From Sellimonas catena (GTDB taxonomy: Bacteria; Bacillota; Clostridia; Lachnospirales; Lachnospiraceae): a DNA stretch of 64,000 bases. The stretch is from assembly GCF_045063725.1 (NCBI RefSeq), contig NZ_CP173695.1; one strand, written 5' to 3'. This document shows, one piece after another, positions 8,442 through 16,850 of this stretch. Each line of letters begins with the position of its first letter. Within the stretch, counting starts at the first letter, position 1. The position numbers and the translations under genes are program-made. Under the pieces are notes generated by a model. That model was given only the letters and a program-made list of their open reading frames with translations, searched no databases and was not told the origin of the DNA.

Positions 8442-9026
8442 ATGACGGAAAAAGAAAAAATGCTTGCCGGACAGCTTTATGACTGCGGCGATGAAGAGCT
8501 TTTGACACAATGGCATAAGGCAAAGGACCTGGCCAGGGACTATAACCAGACAGATTCCGCAAATGCACAGGAAAAAGAACGCATTTTAAATGAATTACTT
8601 GGCGGAAAAGGGAAAAATCTCTGGATTACCGCTCCTTTCTATGTCGATTATGGTAACAATATTTATTTTGGCAATAATTGTGAAGTAAACATGAATTGTA
8701 CTTTTTTGGACGATAATATTATTCGGATCGGCAATAATGCGCTGATCGCCCCAAATGTTCAAATTTACACAGCATTTCATCCAACCAACGCTTCCGACCG
8801 TTTCGGTTCACCGAAAGAAGATGGCTCCTTTGAATTCTGCAAAACACAGACCGCGCCTGTCGTAATCGGTGACAACGTATGGATAGGCGGAGGCGCAATT
8901 ATTATGCCTGGCGTCACGATTGGTGATAACGTTGTTATCGGTGCAGGCAGTATTGTCACAAAGGACATTCCAAGCAACACGATTGCTTACGGAAATCCTT
9001 GCCGGGTAAGACGGGAAAATAAATAG
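8442..9026 (+). CDS. Maltose/galactoside O-acetyltransferase family protein
   Basis: A 194-residue left-handed beta-helix acetyltransferase of the Maa/LacA group, which moves acetyl groups from acetyl-CoA to sugars. An N-terminal helical Mac domain (MTEKEKMLAGQLYDCGDEEL) is followed by hexapeptide repeats (IRIGNNALIAPNVQIYTAFH with the catalytic His, then VVIGDNVWIGGGAIIMPGVT and VVIGAGSIVTKDI). The C-terminus GNPCRVRREN is typical. Length is normal for the family. It starts 38 bp beyond the insertion sequence, which may have separated it from its native promoter. The physiological acceptor is not evident. Confidence 0.88.
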   Translation: MTEKEKMLAGQLYDCGDEELLTQWHKAKDLARDYNQTDSANAQEKERILNELLGGKGKNLWITAPFYVDYGNNIYFGNNCEVNMNCTFLDDNIIRIGNNALIAPNVQIYTAFHPTNASDRFGSPKEDGSFEFCKTQTAPVVIGDNVWIGGGAIIMPGVTIGDNVVIGAGSIVTKDIPSNTIAYGNPCRVRRENK

Positions 9027-9070
9027 ATTTAGTAAAAAAGATTTGAAGTTGATAAAGAATTGGAGACTCT

Positions 9071-9111
9071 CCGTCTATTGCGGCTATTCCAGCTTTAATA
9101 GACGGATTTTT
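9071..9111 (+). terminator. Rho-independent terminator
   Basis: CCGTCTATT and AATAGACGG, separated by 17 bases and followed by ATTTTT, downstream of the acetyltransferase. Confidence 0.75.
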
Positions 9112-9120
9112 GATAAATCC

Positions 9121-9151
9121 TTGACTGTAAGCCTTGTTTACAGCTTATTAT
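9121..9151 (+). promoter_or_regulatory. MerR-type promoter with 19-bp spacer
   Basis: TTGACT (9121-9126) and TATTAT (9146-9151) are separated by 19 bp, the over-long spacing typical of MerR-activated promoters. The spacer contains the dyad CTGTAA-N7-TTACAG. It lies just upstream of a decayed MerR reading frame. Confidence 0.6.
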
Positions 9152-9188
9152 TAAGTAAACTAGAGTTGCTTGAAAGGGGATGCATAAC

Positions 9189-9378
9189 ATGACTATGAAA
9201 GATGTAGAAGAACGAACAGGTCTATCCCGTTCTAATATCCGTTTTTATGAAAAAGAAAAACTCATTGAGCCTTCAAGAAATGAAAGTAATATTAAAAAGT
9301 CAGATTATTGATTTGAACAGAGTGAAATTCATGTGCGAAAAAATGTTGTATGAAGAAAATATTAGTTATGAACGTTAG
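9189..9378 (+). pseudogene. Decayed MerR-family regulator
   Basis: The first 40 codons encode a MerR helix-turn-helix start (MKDVEERTGLSRSNIRFYEK, then EKLIEPSRNES) and end at a TGA. A different frame directly after reads LNRVKFMCEKMLYEENISYE, similar in style to the second helix of the MerR domain, then stops. The missing middle (the usual NGYRxYS segment is reduced to NIKKSDY) and the frame change indicate deletion and frameshift decay. The dimerisation and effector regions are absent. The intact MerR-type promoter upstream supports the assignment. Confidence 0.6.
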
Positions 9379-9487
9379 AGCAGTTCAACCGTATCATTGG
9401 AGCGCAGGATATAACGTATTGCTATTGTGCGGACATCTGTGTATAATAAAGAAAAAGATATGAACGAGAAAGGAGCATTGTGTTATT

Positions 9488-9793
9488 ATGGCAAAGTCAG
9501 CAAATTTATATGCAAGAATAGAACCTGAAGTCAAAGAGCAGGCCGAAAAAATCCTCTCCACACTTGGTATTCCTGCTTCTAACGCTATCAATATGTTTTA
9601 TAAACAGATTATCTTACATCGGGGACTTCCTTTTGAAGTGAAAATCCCAGACAGAACGCCCACAGATATAAGTATGCTGGGAACAGAAGAACTGCATGCA
9701 GAGTTGGAGAAAGGATATGTGGATATGAAAGCAGGTCGAACCAAAGATGCAAAGACGGTTTTTGCTGATATTCGCAAAGATTATAGCTTATGA
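9488..9793 (+). CDS. RelB/DinJ-family antitoxin
   Basis: A 101-residue antitoxin. The N-terminal half carries the ribbon-helix-helix fold of RelB/DinJ (ANLYARIEPEVKEQAEKILS, then GIPASNAINMFYKQIILHRG). The C-terminal half (about 55-101), charged and less ordered, should wrap and neutralise the toxin. It overlaps the toxin gene by four bases (ATGA), the usual coupling of type II modules. As in other type II systems, the antitoxin-toxin complex probably represses the promoter upstream of 9488. Confidence 0.88.
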   Translation: MAKSANLYARIEPEVKEQAEKILSTLGIPASNAINMFYKQIILHRGLPFEVKIPDRTPTDISMLGTEELHAELEKGYVDMKAGRTKDAKTVFADIRKDYSL

Positions 9794-10119
9794 TTTTTAA
9801 CGTAGTCACATCAATACAGGCTGAGGAAGATCTGCGAGGGATATTTGAGTATATCACTTTTGAACTTTTGTCACCAGAAAATGCCGAAAAGCAACTGGAA
9901 CGTCTGGAAAAGCAGATATTAAGTTTAGATGAAATGCCGGAACGCTTTCCGAGATATGGAAAAGAACCGTGGCATAGCCGAGGTTTACGTTTTGTTGCGG
10001 TAGATAACTATATCGTGTTTTATCTTCCGGATGTGGAAGAACAGGTGGTAACAATTCTTCGTGTCATGTACAGCGGACGCAACATTGAAGAACAGTTAAG
10101 CGTCTATATAAAGCAATAA
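9790..10119 (+). CDS. RelE/ParE-superfamily toxin
   Basis: A 109-residue toxin of the RelE/ParE fold: an N-terminal strand and two helices (AEEDLRGIFEYITFELLSPE), then a beta-sheet core ending in RGLRFVAVDNYIVFYLPD and VTILRVMYSGRN. The motif R-x-x-Y-SGR-N with the preceding V-D-N-Y is the usual catalytic end of YafQ/ParE-like members. Such toxins either cleave ribosome-bound mRNA or act on gyrase; sequence alone does not separate these. It ends before a strong terminator, so the pair forms a closed two-gene unit. Confidence 0.87.
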   Translation: MIFNVVTSIQAEEDLRGIFEYITFELLSPENAEKQLERLEKQILSLDEMPERFPRYGKEPWHSRGLRFVAVDNYIVFYLPDVEEQVVTILRVMYSGRNIEEQLSVYIKQ

Positions 10120-10130
10120 GCAATTCATAC

Positions 10131-10165
10131 AAAGCGGTTTCTCCTTTGGAGATCAACCGCTTTTT
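10131..10165 (+). terminator. Rho-independent terminator
   Basis: AAAGCGGTT and AACCGCTTTTT with a 14-base loop, 11 bases past the toxin stop codon. Confidence 0.85.
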
Positions 10166-10239
10166 CTATACTCAAATTCAAAAGTGGAAAATGTTTGCAA
10201 ACACCGATTTTACAAGATTTGCAAAAAAATTTCAAAAAA

Positions 10240-10282
10240 TTAGCACTCACCTCTTGACAGTGCTAATATCAAGTGCTATATT
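10240..10282 (+). promoter_or_regulatory. CIRCE operator over an hsp20 promoter
   Basis: TTAGCACTC-N9-CAGTGCTAA (10240-10266) differs from the CIRCE consensus TTAGCACTC-N9-GAGTGCTAA at one base. It overlaps the -35 TTGACA (10254-10259), which is 17 bp from the -10 TATATT (10277-10282). HrcA repression of the small heat-shock gene is therefore expected. Confidence 0.9.
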
Positions 10283-10405
10283 ACACATAGAACAAAGGGA
10301 ACAGATAGAAAAGAGCCGGAAAGCTCAGGTACCTGCCCCGAAATACCACTCCCCCAGCGGGGGTGATTACATAAATATTTTGTCAATTGAAAGGAGAAAT
10401 GACTT

Positions 10406-10855
10406 ATGATGATGCCTAGTATTTTTGGAGAGAACTTATTTGATGACTGGATGGATTTCCCATTTGATGATGATTTCTTTAGAAGAACACCTTCTTACAG
10501 CAAGAAGAGTTCTACATCAGTAATGAGGACAGATATCAGGGACACAGATGATTCCTATGAACTGGATGTCGATCTTCCTGGATACAAGAAAGACGAAATC
10601 AATGTTCAGCTGAAAGAAGGATATCTGACCATCTCCGCTTCGAAGAATACAGAGAACGACGAGAAAGATAAGAAGGGCAACTACATCCGCCGTGAACGTT
10701 ATAACGGCACCATGAGCCGGAGCTTCTATGTAGGCAATGCTATTCACCAGGATGATATTCGTGCAAAATATGCCGATGGTATCCTGAAGATCTCCGTTCC
10801 AAAGAAAACGAAAAAGGAAGTTGAGCAGGCAAATTACATCTCCATCGAAGGTTAA
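10406..10855 (+). CDS. Hsp20/alpha-crystallin small heat-shock protein (copy 1)
   Basis: A 149-residue ATP-independent holdase chaperone. The N-terminal arm is MMMPSIFGENLFDDWMDFPF; the alpha-crystallin domain runs from about residue 40 (DIRDTDDSYELDVDLPGYKK) to 140, ending KYADGILKISVPK, with the dimer-loop GNYIRRERYNGTMSRSFYVG. A C-terminal I-x-I-like anchor is present as YISIEG. It is closely similar in sequence and length to the second copy at 24920-25369. The leader between promoter and start is about 120 bases long. A CIRCE element and a strong terminator frame it as a one-gene heat-shock unit. Confidence 0.92.
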   Translation: MMMPSIFGENLFDDWMDFPFDDDFFRRTPSYSKKSSTSVMRTDIRDTDDSYELDVDLPGYKKDEINVQLKEGYLTISASKNTENDEKDKKGNYIRRERYNGTMSRSFYVGNAIHQDDIRAKYADGILKISVPKKTKKEVEQANYISIEG

Positions 10856-10868
10856 TATAAAAAGAGAG

Positions 10869-10908
10869 CCGGCGGCAGTCAAACATCAGTGACTGCCGCC
10901 GGTTTTTT
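10869..10908 (+). terminator. Strong rho-independent terminator
   Basis: CCGGCGGCAGTC and GACTGCCGCCGG form a 12-bp stem followed by TTTTTT, 13 bases past the hsp20 stop codon. Confidence 0.9.
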
Positions 10909-11528
10909 ATTGTCTTTCCTCTTCTTTATGATCCAGGCTGATACAGACTGCCCCCATCTGCGCCGCCTCTTTGCTGTCATGTGTAACAAAGATCACCGTC
11001 TTTCCGGTACACATTTCTTTCGTATAGTCCATAACCTGTTTTTTTGTCTCTTCATCCAGACCTTTGAAAGGTTCATCCAGAAACAGGATATCCCAGTCGC
11101 AGCAAAGTGCCCGTAAAAGCGCAACCCGCCGTCGCATACCGCCGGAAAGTTCCCGGACCGGCTGATCCTCGCACCCGGACAGTCCGGCCGCCGTCATTGC
11201 TTCCCGGATCTGACGCACCTCCTCCCGGTCCAGCCCACGGCTTTTTCTGCCGCACCAGCCGGATATTTGCGGAGGCGCTTAAATTCTCACAGAGCCGGTC
11301 CTCCTGAAAGACCATGCTCTTTTTCATTTCTTCCATTCCTTCGATACTTCCCGAATCCGCCTCTTCCAGTCCGGCCAGAATCCGAAGAAGCGTCGTTTTT
11401 CCCGCACCGGACGGTGCCATAACACATGTAGTCTTCCCTTTTTCGAACTCCGCCGAGAAACCGGCAAGCACCATGTGCGTACCATAGGACTTAAAAAGAC
11501 GGGAAATCTTGATTTTTCCATTATCCAT
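10907..11528 (-). pseudogene. NitT/TauT-type ABC transporter ATPase, frameshifted
   Basis: Two overlapping frames together make one ABC ATPase. The upstream frame (from ATG 11528) has Walker A APSGAGKTTLL and Q-loop VFQEDRL, then drifts into a Gly/Pro-rich nonsense tail. The downstream frame has the signature LSGGMRRRVALLRAL, Walker B DILFLDEPFKGLD and H-loop VTHDSKEAA. Removing one A from the five-A run (read on the minus strand; 11242-11246) restores a continuous reading through NIRLVRQKSRGLDREEVRQI. It is third in an operon after a substrate-binding protein and a permease. Either the importer is inactive, the run varies in length, or the base is a sequencing error. Confidence 0.8.
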
Positions 11529-11529
11529 C

Positions 11530-12303
11530 TCAGCTCATCCTTTCCAAATGACTGACAATCCGGTCTACCGCCGCCAGAAACAGTTTCTCAAATACAAGGC
11601 TGATCAGCACAATCACCACCGTCCACGCAAACAGATCCGGCGTGTTCAGATAGACTTTGGCATTGTACAGATTTTCTCCGATAGAGCCGTCCGGAATTCC
11701 AATCACTTCCGCCGCCACCCCTGCCTTCCAGCAAAGTCCAAGAGCCACCGAACACCCTGACCGGAAAAACGGAAGGACCTGCGAAACATAGACATAACGG
11801 ATCTGTACTGCCTTCGGTACATCAAATACCTGCACCATCTCCAGAAGTTTCGAATCCGTACTAAGGATCCCATCCAGTACATTCGTGTAAAGAATCGGAA
11901 ATACCATCAGAAAGGAAATCACGATGGAAAGATTCCGGGAGGGCACCCAGATCAGCACAAGGATGACAAAGGACGCGACCGGAACCGCCTTGATCGTCAG
12001 CACCGCAGGCGCAAGAAGCTCTCGAATACGCCTGAACCGGGCAGAAAGTCCTGCCGCCAGAATCCCCGCTGCCATGGCAATAAGAAAGCCGCCCAGAATC
12101 CGTACCAGGGAAAATCCGATGGACTGCCAGAATTCAGTTTCCCTTACAAGCTCTGTCAGCCTCCTGAAAACAACAACAGGAGATACCAGCAGTATCTCCT
12201 GTCCGATCCAAGTGCTGACTGCCTGCCACACAAGCAGCCAGACTGCCACAGCCCATAATCTGATTGTTCTTTTTTTCTTCTTATTCGCTGTAGTAGAAAT
12301 CAT
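11530..12303 (-). CDS. NitT/TauT-type ABC transporter permease
   Basis: A 257-residue inner-membrane permease with about six helices. The cytoplasmic coupling loop (BPD_transp_1 EAA-like region) lies around LEMVQVFDVPKAVQIRYVYV and the following GLCWKAGVAAEVIGIP, as in SsuC/TauC/ThiX relatives. It overlaps the binding-protein gene by 23 bases and abuts the ATPase gene, so the three are translated as a unit. The substrate class of this family spans nitrate, sulfonates, pyrimidines and probably purines. Confidence 0.87.
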   Translation of the reverse strand: MISTTANKKKKRTIRLWAVAVWLLVWQAVSTWIGQEILLVSPVVVFRRLTELVRETEFWQSIGFSLVRILGGFLIAMAAGILAAGLSARFRRIRELLAPAVLTIKAVPVASFVILVLIWVPSRNLSIVISFLMVFPILYTNVLDGILSTDSKLLEMVQVFDVPKAVQIRYVYVSQVLPFFRSGCSVALGLCWKAGVAAEVIGIPDGSIGENLYNAKVYLNTPDLFAWTVVIVLISLVFEKLFLAAVDRIVSHLERMS

Positions 12304-13321
12304 CTTCCGGCAACGCTCCTCCTATTGACTGCGCATTGGCATCCAAAAGCACCTGCAGATATCCGGAAAGCTGTTCTTTCATCTCATCCCCGGTAATGCA
12401 GACAATGTTGCACTCCGGAAGCGCTTTTTTCGCCACTTCTTCCGTCACAATTTCATACTGTCCAACCAGCTTCGCCGCATCATCCGTATTTTCGTTTACA
12501 TAGTCAACGGACTCTTTGTAGTGATCGAGGAAATTCGCCACTGCTTCCGGATTCTCTTTTACGAACTCGCTTCTTGCTACAACCACTCCTGTCAGAAGCG
12601 CGCTCTTCTCCTCTTTATTCTCCTGAATCTTATCCCATTCCTCTGTCAGATCCAGCGCAACGCGGATATTTGGATTCTTTGTCTGCGCTGTCGTCACAAA
12701 CGGCTGCGGGAGCATTGCGATTCCGCTCGGATCATTTGCCAGTGCCGCCACACATTCCGAGTGCTCGCTCTTCCACTCAATCGTCACATCTGCTGCCGGA
12801 TCGATTCCGTTTTCCGTCAGAATATAATTCAGCGCATATTCCGGAGTAGACCCTTTTCCGCTTGCATAGATCGTCTTTCCCTTCAGATCTGCTGCTGACT
12901 GTACTGTCTCTCCGTTCTCAACGATATAGAGAACACCAAGTGTATTAACTGCCAGAACCTGTACCTGACCTTTTGTATTGTTGTACAGTACGGATGCCAG
13001 GTTGGCCGGTACCGCCGCGATGTCAAGCTCTCCCTGCACCAGCTTCGGTGTCACTTCGTCTGCGGATGCCGCAATCTGGAAGTTGTAATTTTCATCATCC
13101 ACTTCGCTCTTGTCCACATCATCCATGAACTTCACCATTCCCATGGCGGTCGGTCCCTTCAGTGCCGCGATATTGACATCCACCGGCTCTGCGGTCTGTT
13201 CCTGCTTTGCAGAATTTTCTTCACTTTGCTTACTGCCTTCATCCGTACTCTGAGAGCCGCATCCTGCGAGGGACGCCGCAGCCAGTACCAGGACAAGCAG
13301 CCATGAACATAACTTTTTCAT
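12281..13321 (-). CDS. NitT/TauT-type ABC substrate-binding lipoprotein
   Basis: A 346-residue secreted lipoprotein: signal peptide MKKLCSWLLVLVLAAASLAG followed by the lipobox Cys. The mature part has the NMT1/SsuA-like two-lobe fold (AALKGPTAMGMVKFMDDV, LDIAAVPANLASVLYNN, LKGKTIYASGKGSTPEYALN). The operon lies immediately downstream of purine deaminase and permease genes, so a purine or pyrimidine ligand is a reasonable inference, weakened by the long terminator that separates the two units. A promoter must lie in 13322-13430. Confidence 0.85.
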   Translation of the reverse strand: MKKLCSWLLVLVLAAASLAGCGSQSTDEGSKQSEENSAKQEQTAEPVDVNIAALKGPTAMGMVKFMDDVDKSEVDDENYNFQIAASADEVTPKLVQGELDIAAVPANLASVLYNNTKGQVQVLAVNTLGVLYIVENGETVQSAADLKGKTIYASGKGSTPEYALNYILTENGIDPAADVTIEWKSEHSECVAALANDPSGIAMLPQPFVTTAQTKNPNIRVALDLTEEWDKIQENKEEKSALLTGVVVARSEFVKENPEAVANFLDHYKESVDYVNENTDDAAKLVGQYEIVTEEVAKKALPECNIVCITGDEMKEQLSGYLQVLLDANAQSIGGALPEDDFYYSE

Positions 13322-13425
13322 AATAAGCTCCTTTCTTTCTGTCAGATAATATTATGATAAATCAATTCTTTACTCCGGGCAAGCCTGTTTTGTTTTTTTG
13401 CACAATTTCCTGGCTGTCACGGAAA

Positions 13426-13494
13426 CAAAAAGCCAGGTTCCCCTGGCCGCCTATGTGCATACGATGATGCACATGGCGGCACCGGGAACCCGGC
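13426..13494 (-). terminator. Exceptionally long hairpin terminator
   Basis: Read on the minus strand, GCCGGGTTCCC, GCCGCC and ATGTGCAT pair with ATGCACAT, GGCGGC and GGGAACCTGGC around a 6-base loop, giving a nearly continuous stem of roughly 27 bp followed by TTTTT. It ends the deaminase-permease transcript before the ABC operon. Confidence 0.85.
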
Positions 13495-13503
13495 AGCTGA
13501 ATC

Positions 13504-15069
13504 TTATACATATTCAAAATCATCCGGCCCTTTGAACCAGGTATTTCTTCCAAGGTGAAGAAGGAATGCCAGCACGGCAATAATCAGATATCCGATCGCA
13601 AACGGCGAGGTCGGATAAAAGCCCAGCTGTGCACTGTGGATAAATCCAAAGCAGGCAAGCAGAAAACCTACAAGAGCCGTAATCCCTACTTTATGAAGCT
13701 GTTTTTCTATGATGAAGACTGTCATGGTTCCAAGCAGAATTCCAATAATGATTGCCCCGGCTTTTACGCCCGGCACACCGTTCCACATCACCCCGGCATC
13801 TTTGATCATCTGTGTAACTTCTGCATTGTAGCCGGACGTTCCGTCCGCCAGCACTTCCGTACTGTAACCGGCAAGTCCCACTGCTCCGGTGATCTGCGTA
13901 TACAGATAGTCCGCAACCGGCGGAACCATGGCCACGGCAATGGCACCATAATGCTTTACCGGACAGTCTTTGAAGGCCTGTGCTACCATAACCACGGCAC
14001 ACCAGAGGAAGGTCACCGCGCACACTGCCGGCGGAACCATATTGCTTAAAAAGGTAAACAGTCCGAAGATTCCTGCCGCTCCGAGTACAAGACCGGAAAC
14101 AAGTGAATATCCGATTCCGGCATGAGATTTCTTCAGTCCGGCATGTCCAAGCCATACCGTGTTCGGAATGACCCCTCCGCAGACTGCGGAAAGCATGGTA
14201 CAGATTCCGTCCGCAAACTGTGTCTCCCGCACATCGTAATTGTCCCCGGCAGCATTTGCACCTTCTACATTGTCCATCGTCTCGATGAAATTATAAATTT
14301 CCACTGGAATCACAATGGTCAGGTACGGAAGTACCACAGAAAATCCATTAATCAGATGCTGAACACTGTTGACCGGATTCGGAATGTAAAATCCGATCCC
14401 GCTGAAATCAACGGTTGTCCGTCCAAGGCAAAATGCATATACGATTCCACCTACAATGGCCACCACCAGCGGCGGAATCTTCTTCGGGAACAGATAGCCT
14501 CCAAAAATGCCCACGAACGCGACAAGCAGGATCGGAAGTCCTACAAGCGGATCTCCAAACACATCAAATACTCCCTGCGTCGCCATCCAGATAAATCCAA
14601 TCCCGGAAACCGTTCCGAGAAGTGCTGCTCTTGGGAGTTTTCTCTTCATCCACGGACCGATAAATCCACCAAGAGCTTCCACTCCACCTCCAATGAAACA
14701 TGCTGCTACCGCTGCCGACCATGCGAGTTCCGGATCATTGAGCGCATAGTGAAGCGGCATGATCACTCCGTACAGCATAACGAACATGGCAGGTGTAGAA
14801 ACACCGGATGGCAAAGCCGTTACGTCTGCCCGTCCTTCTTTTTTAGAAAGCCGCCGTCCCATAAACGCATAATAAATGCCGCTCAGCATCAGACCTACAG
14901 ACATACCCGGTATAACGGATCCGTATACAATCTCATCCGGCCATTCCAGGACGCCGGAAAGAGTTGTGATAACAATCAAATAGTTTACAATGTTATTTGT
15001 AATGGAATAGGTCATTCCACCAATGTCGCCACGTTGAAACCATGGCACAAGTGTTTTCTCTTTATTCAT
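13504..15069 (-). CDS. NCS2/AzgA-type nucleobase permease
   Basis: A 521-residue polytopic protein with about 12-14 helices. Features of the AzgA-like purine branch of NCS2 include GDIGGMTYSITNNIVNYLIV near the start, the QFADGICTMLSAVCGGVIPN block (in place of the NATA/NCS2 signature) and IPVEIYNFIETMDNVEGAN. Such proteins co-transport adenine, guanine, hypoxanthine or xanthine with protons. It is 26 bp downstream of an adenine deaminase gene and ends at the long hairpin terminator, so uptake and deamination of a purine are encoded together. Confidence 0.85.
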   Translation of the reverse strand: MNKEKTLVPWFQRGDIGGMTYSITNNIVNYLIVITTLSGVLEWPDEIVYGSVIPGMSVGLMLSGIYYAFMGRRLSKKEGRADVTALPSGVSTPAMFVMLYGVIMPLHYALNDPELAWSAAVAACFIGGGVEALGGFIGPWMKRKLPRAALLGTVSGIGFIWMATQGVFDVFGDPLVGLPILLVAFVGIFGGYLFPKKIPPLVVAIVGGIVYAFCLGRTTVDFSGIGFYIPNPVNSVQHLINGFSVVLPYLTIVIPVEIYNFIETMDNVEGANAAGDNYDVRETQFADGICTMLSAVCGGVIPNTVWLGHAGLKKSHAGIGYSLVSGLVLGAAGIFGLFTFLSNMVPPAVCAVTFLWCAVVMVAQAFKDCPVKHYGAIAVAMVPPVADYLYTQITGAVGLAGYSTEVLADGTSGYNAEVTQMIKDAGVMWNGVPGVKAGAIIIGILLGTMTVFIIEKQLHKVGITALVGFLLACFGFIHSAQLGFYPTSPFAIGYLIIAVLAFLLHLGRNTWFKGPDDFEYV

Positions 15070-15095
15070 TTTTTTCTCTCTCTTCTTTTTAAGTA

Positions 15096-16826
15096 TTATG
15101 CTTCTGTCGAAATAAAGGAGAAGGTTGTCACATCAAACAGTCCCATATCGGTCAGTTTCACCTCCGGAATCACCGCAAGGGACATGAAGCACAGTGTCAT
15201 AACCGGCTCTACCTCTCCGCTGATTCCAAGCTCTGAATAAGCCTTCTCATGAATGTCGGTCAGCTTTTGGTCTACCCACTCACCGCTCTGATCGCTCATC
15301 AGCCCTGCAATCGGCATCGGCATGCTCTCGATGACTTTTCCCTCTTTCACAAGAACAATGCCGCCTTCCTGAGCAATCAAACTGTTGACCGCAAATTCCA
15401 TTTCTTCATCGCTGACTCCGACCACGATGATATTGTGGGAATCGTGAGCCACAGAAAGAGCAACCGCACCTTCCCTGATTCCGTATCCTTTCAAGAATCC
15501 ACAGGCCACGTTTCCTGTTCCCTGATGCCGTTCCACCACAGCCACTTTCACGATATCTGTTTCCGGGTCCCGGATAAATTCCCCATTTTCATCCAGTCTG
15601 ATATCCGCTGTTTCCTTTTTCGTCACAACTCCTCCCGGCAGAATACCGATCACGTTGACATGACCGGATTTCAGATGCATTTTGAATTTCTCTTTGGAGA
15701 AATCCTTTACAACTACGCTTCCTTTTACGGAAGAAATATCGTGGAACTGAATTTCCGGAAGGTATCTTCCTTCTTCCGCCGTCAGCTCTCCCGCAATCCA
15801 TACACGGTTGACATGGAAATCGTTCAGATCATCCAGAAGGACAATATCCGCACGGTATCCCGGCGCGATAGCTCCCCTGTCATAGAGGCGGAAACATTCT
15901 GCCGCATTCAGTGTCGCCATCCGGATCGCCGTCACCGGATCCAGTCCTTCTTCCACGCAGATCCGGAGATGGTTGTCCAGATGTCCTTCGTGCAAAATGG
16001 TCTTTGGCTGGCGGTCATCGGAACAGAGCAGACACCGTCTGCTGTTTTCCGGTGTCACGCCTTTAATCAATGTACGCAGATTATGGCAGGCAGATCCCTG
16101 TCTTAACAGGATATACATTCCCCGTTCCAGACGGTCTTCCATTTCCTCTACAGTAGAACACTCATGATCTGCAAGAATTCGCGCTGACGCATAGGCATTG
16201 AGTTCTTTTCCCGTAATTCCAGGGCCGTGTCCGTCAATGATCTTTCCTTCTTCTTTGGCTGTCATCAGTTTGTCCAGCACGCTTTCGTCCGCCGCAATGA
16301 CTCCCGGGAAGTTCATGAATTCCCCAAGTCCGAGAATTCCGTCCCTCTTGATCGGCTCTTCCATCTCCGGAGCATTGATGACCGCGCCGGCATGTTCAAA
16401 CGGAGTAGCCGGAACACAGGATGGAAGTACATACTTGATATCAAGCTTCGTCCCTTTTGCGGCCTCCATCATATAATCCAGCCCTCTGATTCCGCAGACA
16501 TTGACAATCTCATGCGGATCCGCAATGATCGTTGTTCCCCCGTGAGGAACAAGAAGACGTCCGATCTCTTCCGGGCTTACATAAGCAGATTCAATATGAA
16601 TATGGCTGTCGATAAATCCAGGAGCCGCATACCGGCCCCCGGCATCGATCACTTCTTTTCCCTCATAGTCGCCGATTCCTGCAATCTGGTCTCCGCAGAT
16701 GGCAATGTTTCCCTCTACTATTTTTCCCGAAAATACATTGACAATTTTGCAGTTCTGAATCACAACATCCGCCGGGATTCTTCCGGCTGCCGTATCAATC
16801 AGCTTTTTCAGTTCTTCTTTTTTCAT
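15096..16826 (-). CDS. ade: Adenine deaminase (AdeC type)
   Basis: A 576-residue metal-dependent amidohydrolase converting adenine to hypoxanthine and ammonia. Visible family motifs: GFIDSHIHIESAYVSPEEIG (metal HxH), TTIIADPHEIVNVCGIRGLD, LLCSDDRQPKTILHEGHLDN (catalytic/metal Asp region) and ATLNAAECFRLYDRGAIAPG. The C-terminal Ade domain includes VAHDSHNIIVVGV and EGGIVLVKEGK. It retains all the signature pieces expected of a true adenine deaminase. It is the second gene of a three-gene unit: amidohydrolase paralog, this gene, purine permease. Confidence 0.88.
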   Translation of the reverse strand: MKKEELKKLIDTAAGRIPADVVIQNCKIVNVFSGKIVEGNIAICGDQIAGIGDYEGKEVIDAGGRYAAPGFIDSHIHIESAYVSPEEIGRLLVPHGGTTIIADPHEIVNVCGIRGLDYMMEAAKGTKLDIKYVLPSCVPATPFEHAGAVINAPEMEEPIKRDGILGLGEFMNFPGVIAADESVLDKLMTAKEEGKIIDGHGPGITGKELNAYASARILADHECSTVEEMEDRLERGMYILLRQGSACHNLRTLIKGVTPENSRRCLLCSDDRQPKTILHEGHLDNHLRICVEEGLDPVTAIRMATLNAAECFRLYDRGAIAPGYRADIVLLDDLNDFHVNRVWIAGELTAEEGRYLPEIQFHDISSVKGSVVVKDFSKEKFKMHLKSGHVNVIGILPGGVVTKKETADIRLDENGEFIRDPETDIVKVAVVERHQGTGNVACGFLKGYGIREGAVALSVAHDSHNIIVVGVSDEEMEFAVNSLIAQEGGIVLVKEGKVIESMPMPIAGLMSDQSGEWVDQKLTDIHEKAYSELGISGEVEPVMTLCFMSLAVIPEVKLTDMGLFDVTTFSFISTEA

Positions 16827-16850
16827 GATCTCTACCTTCTTCTTCTACTT

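Noticed and set aside
10146..10409. 87-codon plus-strand frame over the first hsp20 promoter
   Set aside because: It covers the toxin terminator, the CIRCE element and the promoter, and has no recognisable protein features.
14122..15240. 372-codon plus-strand frame opposite the nucleobase permease
   Set aside because: An antisense shadow, rich in His, Arg and Ser, without a ribosome site, spanning the junction of two real genes.
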